Shown here piece after piece: positions 6,768 to 7,551 of a stretch of DNA of 7,551 nucleotides. The DNA is from Prosthecobacter sp. GTDB lineage: Bacteria; Verrucomicrobiota; Verrucomicrobiia; Verrucomicrobiales; Verrucomicrobiaceae. Made by a program: the position numbers and the translations under genes. The DNA lies in contig JAIWOJ010000089.1 in assembly GCA_020216965.1 (NCBI GenBank), positions 1-7,551 of the forward strand. Direction: 5' to 3'. A model generated the notes under the pieces. The model saw nothing but the letters and a program-made list of their open reading frames with translations. It was not told where the DNA came from and did not search any database. Numbering within the stretch: position 1 is the first letter of the stretch; each line of letters starts with the position of its first letter.

Positions 6768-6818
6768 AAAAGTTGACTCTATTTTAGTATTTCAGCTTAG
6801 TCATTATCGCAAAATGTT
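6768..6818. promoter_or_regulatory. AT-rich island with candidate divergent promoters
   Basis: This block is strikingly AT-rich compared with its surroundings and lies between two divergent genes. On the minus strand, TTGCGA (6812-6807) and TACTAA (6789-6784) are separated by 17 bases and could serve the HD-protein/ybeY unit. On the plus strand, TTGACT (6773-6778) is a good -35-like box, with CTTAGT (6796-6801) as a poor -10 at 17 bases, or TTAGTC (6797-6802) at 18 bases, for the gene at 6863. The two overlap, so they could compete. Box assignment is by eye against the sigma-70 consensus. Confidence 0.4.
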
Positions 6819-6848
6819 CTCGGCTTGCTTGTCTGGCGTTTCCCTGGC

Positions 6849-6854
6849 AGGAGA
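6849..6854 (+). promoter_or_regulatory. Strong Shine-Dalgarno for the gene at 6863
   Basis: AGGAGA ends eight bases before the ATG at 6863, an ideal spacing. It fixes the start of the downstream gene, and it is the only clear Shine-Dalgarno at any gene start in this window. Confidence 0.8.
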
Positions 6855-6862
6855 GGGCTGCG

Positions 6863-7551
6863 ATGTTTTGGCGCTTGGTCAGTCTCCTGGTCCTTCTTTT
6901 TTGGTCGGTGATGACCGGGCTGCTGATCCGTGACGCCTACTTCCCCGCAGAATCGCGCTTTGCCAGCGTGCCGGTGGAGTGGGTGCTGGATCAATTCCTG
7001 ACGGCACCGGCGCTGTCCGGGGGCACCCTGCACATCCTGCGGGATGATGAAAAGCTAGGGCACGCGAGCTTCAGTATGCGGCGGCAGCAGTGGGATGGGC
7101 AGCCAGACGGTTTCGCGGTTTTGGTGAATGGTACGGTGAAGGTACCGGTGGGGCCGCAGAAGATGGAGGCGGGTTTTCGCCTGATGGCAGAGCTGGAGAA
7201 GGCAGAGCGCTGGAAGTCCCTGCAAGTGAGGATTCACCTGCCTGATGCGGAGACGGAGGCGAAGATCGAATGGCAAGGCAGCGCAAAACTGCCGGGAGTG
7301 GAGGTGAAAAAGGGCAATCAGGTCGTGATGGACAGCACGGGCCTAGCGGCGCTGCTGCCCATGGCGGGCGGTCTTTCCCCCATGGCCACGCCGGGTAGGC
7401 CGCCGCCGCAGATCACCGCACGGGAGGGCACCCTGACCCTGGCGGGCCGTGCGCGGCGCTGCTATGTGGTGGTAGCTTCGGCGATGGCGGGCTGGGAGGT
7501 GAGTCTTTACTTTACGGAGTTGGGCGAACTGGCGCGCGTGGATCTGCCGGG
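6863..7551 (+). CDS. Membrane-anchored protein of unknown function (3' partial)
   Basis: I do not recognise the family. Seen: the frame is open from the ATG at 6863 to the window edge (229 codons, no stop), with a strong Shine-Dalgarno upstream. Residues 3-22 are a hydrophobic segment, FWRLVSLLVLLFWSVMTGLL, after a very short N-terminus. This is best read as a signal-anchor: there is no lipobox, and no small-residue cleavage site is obvious. The rest is hydrophilic and looks like a beta-rich extracytoplasmic domain: alternating strands around GGTLHILRDDEKLGHASFSM (53-72), FAVLVNGTVKVP (84-95), LQVRIHLPD (120-128) and AKIEWQGSAKLPG (133-145). A Pro-rich stretch lies at about 172-183. Only one Cys (residue 200) is visible. 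It is divergent from the HD-protein/ybeY unit and shares its upstream region. A secreted or periplasmic structural or binding role is possible but unproven. Confidence 0.8.
   Translation, partial: MFWRLVSLLVLLFWSVMTGLLIRDAYFPAESRFASVPVEWVLDQFLTAPALSGGTLHILRDDEKLGHASFSMRRQQWDGQPDGFAVLVNGTVKVPVGPQKMEAGFRLMAELEKAERWKSLQVRIHLPDAETEAKIEWQGSAKLPGVEVKKGNQVVMDSTGLAALLPMAGGLSPMATPGRPPPQITAREGTLTLAGRARRCYVVVASAMAGWEVSLYFTELGELARVDLP

Overview
The window is GC-rich bacterial chromosome. The likeliest source is the Verrucomicrobiota (Prosthecobacter/Verrucomicrobium type). That assignment is an inference from protein style, the PgpH-like/YbeY gene pair and the palindromic repeat style, not a proven one. 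No rRNA, tRNA, CRISPR array, insertion sequence or phage gene was seen.

Layout: (1) Positions 1-2346 (+) hold a 5'-truncated, polytopic O-antigen ligase/polymerase-type protein with a C-terminal TPR-like part. (2) 2362-3711 (+) is an APC-superfamily amino acid permease. (3) 3755-4369 (+) is ThrH, a phosphoserine phosphatase/phosphoserine:homoserine phosphotransferase of the HAD superfamily. These three genes are co-directional with gaps of 15 and 43 bases and could be one transcript. (4) 4370-4543 is a convergent intergenic stretch packed with hairpins and a two-copy direct repeat. (5) 4544-4999 (-) is ybeY, the 16S rRNA maturation endoribonuclease. It starts one base after the stop of (6), 5001-6707 (-), a PgpH/YqfF-like multi-TM HD-domain phosphohydrolase. 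These two form a translationally coupled pair. (7) 6708-6862 is a divergent intergenic region with an AT-rich island that probably holds promoters for both sides. (8) 6863 to the window end (+) is a 3'-truncated, membrane-anchored protein of unknown function, preceded by the only clear Shine-Dalgarno in the window.

How the genes fit together: the minus-strand pair matches a widespread bacterial neighbourhood (yqfF/pgpH next to ybeY) linking cyclic-dinucleotide signalling with ribosome maturation. The plus-strand trio combines a surface-glycan-type enzyme, amino acid transport and serine/threonine metabolism, and its functional unity is not obvious. I did not find a clearly new multi-gene system. 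The items most worth a second look are the unusually compact HD protein lacking its extracellular domain, the palindrome cluster between thrH and ybeY, the non-canonical residues in YbeY, and the unknown anchored protein at the right edge.
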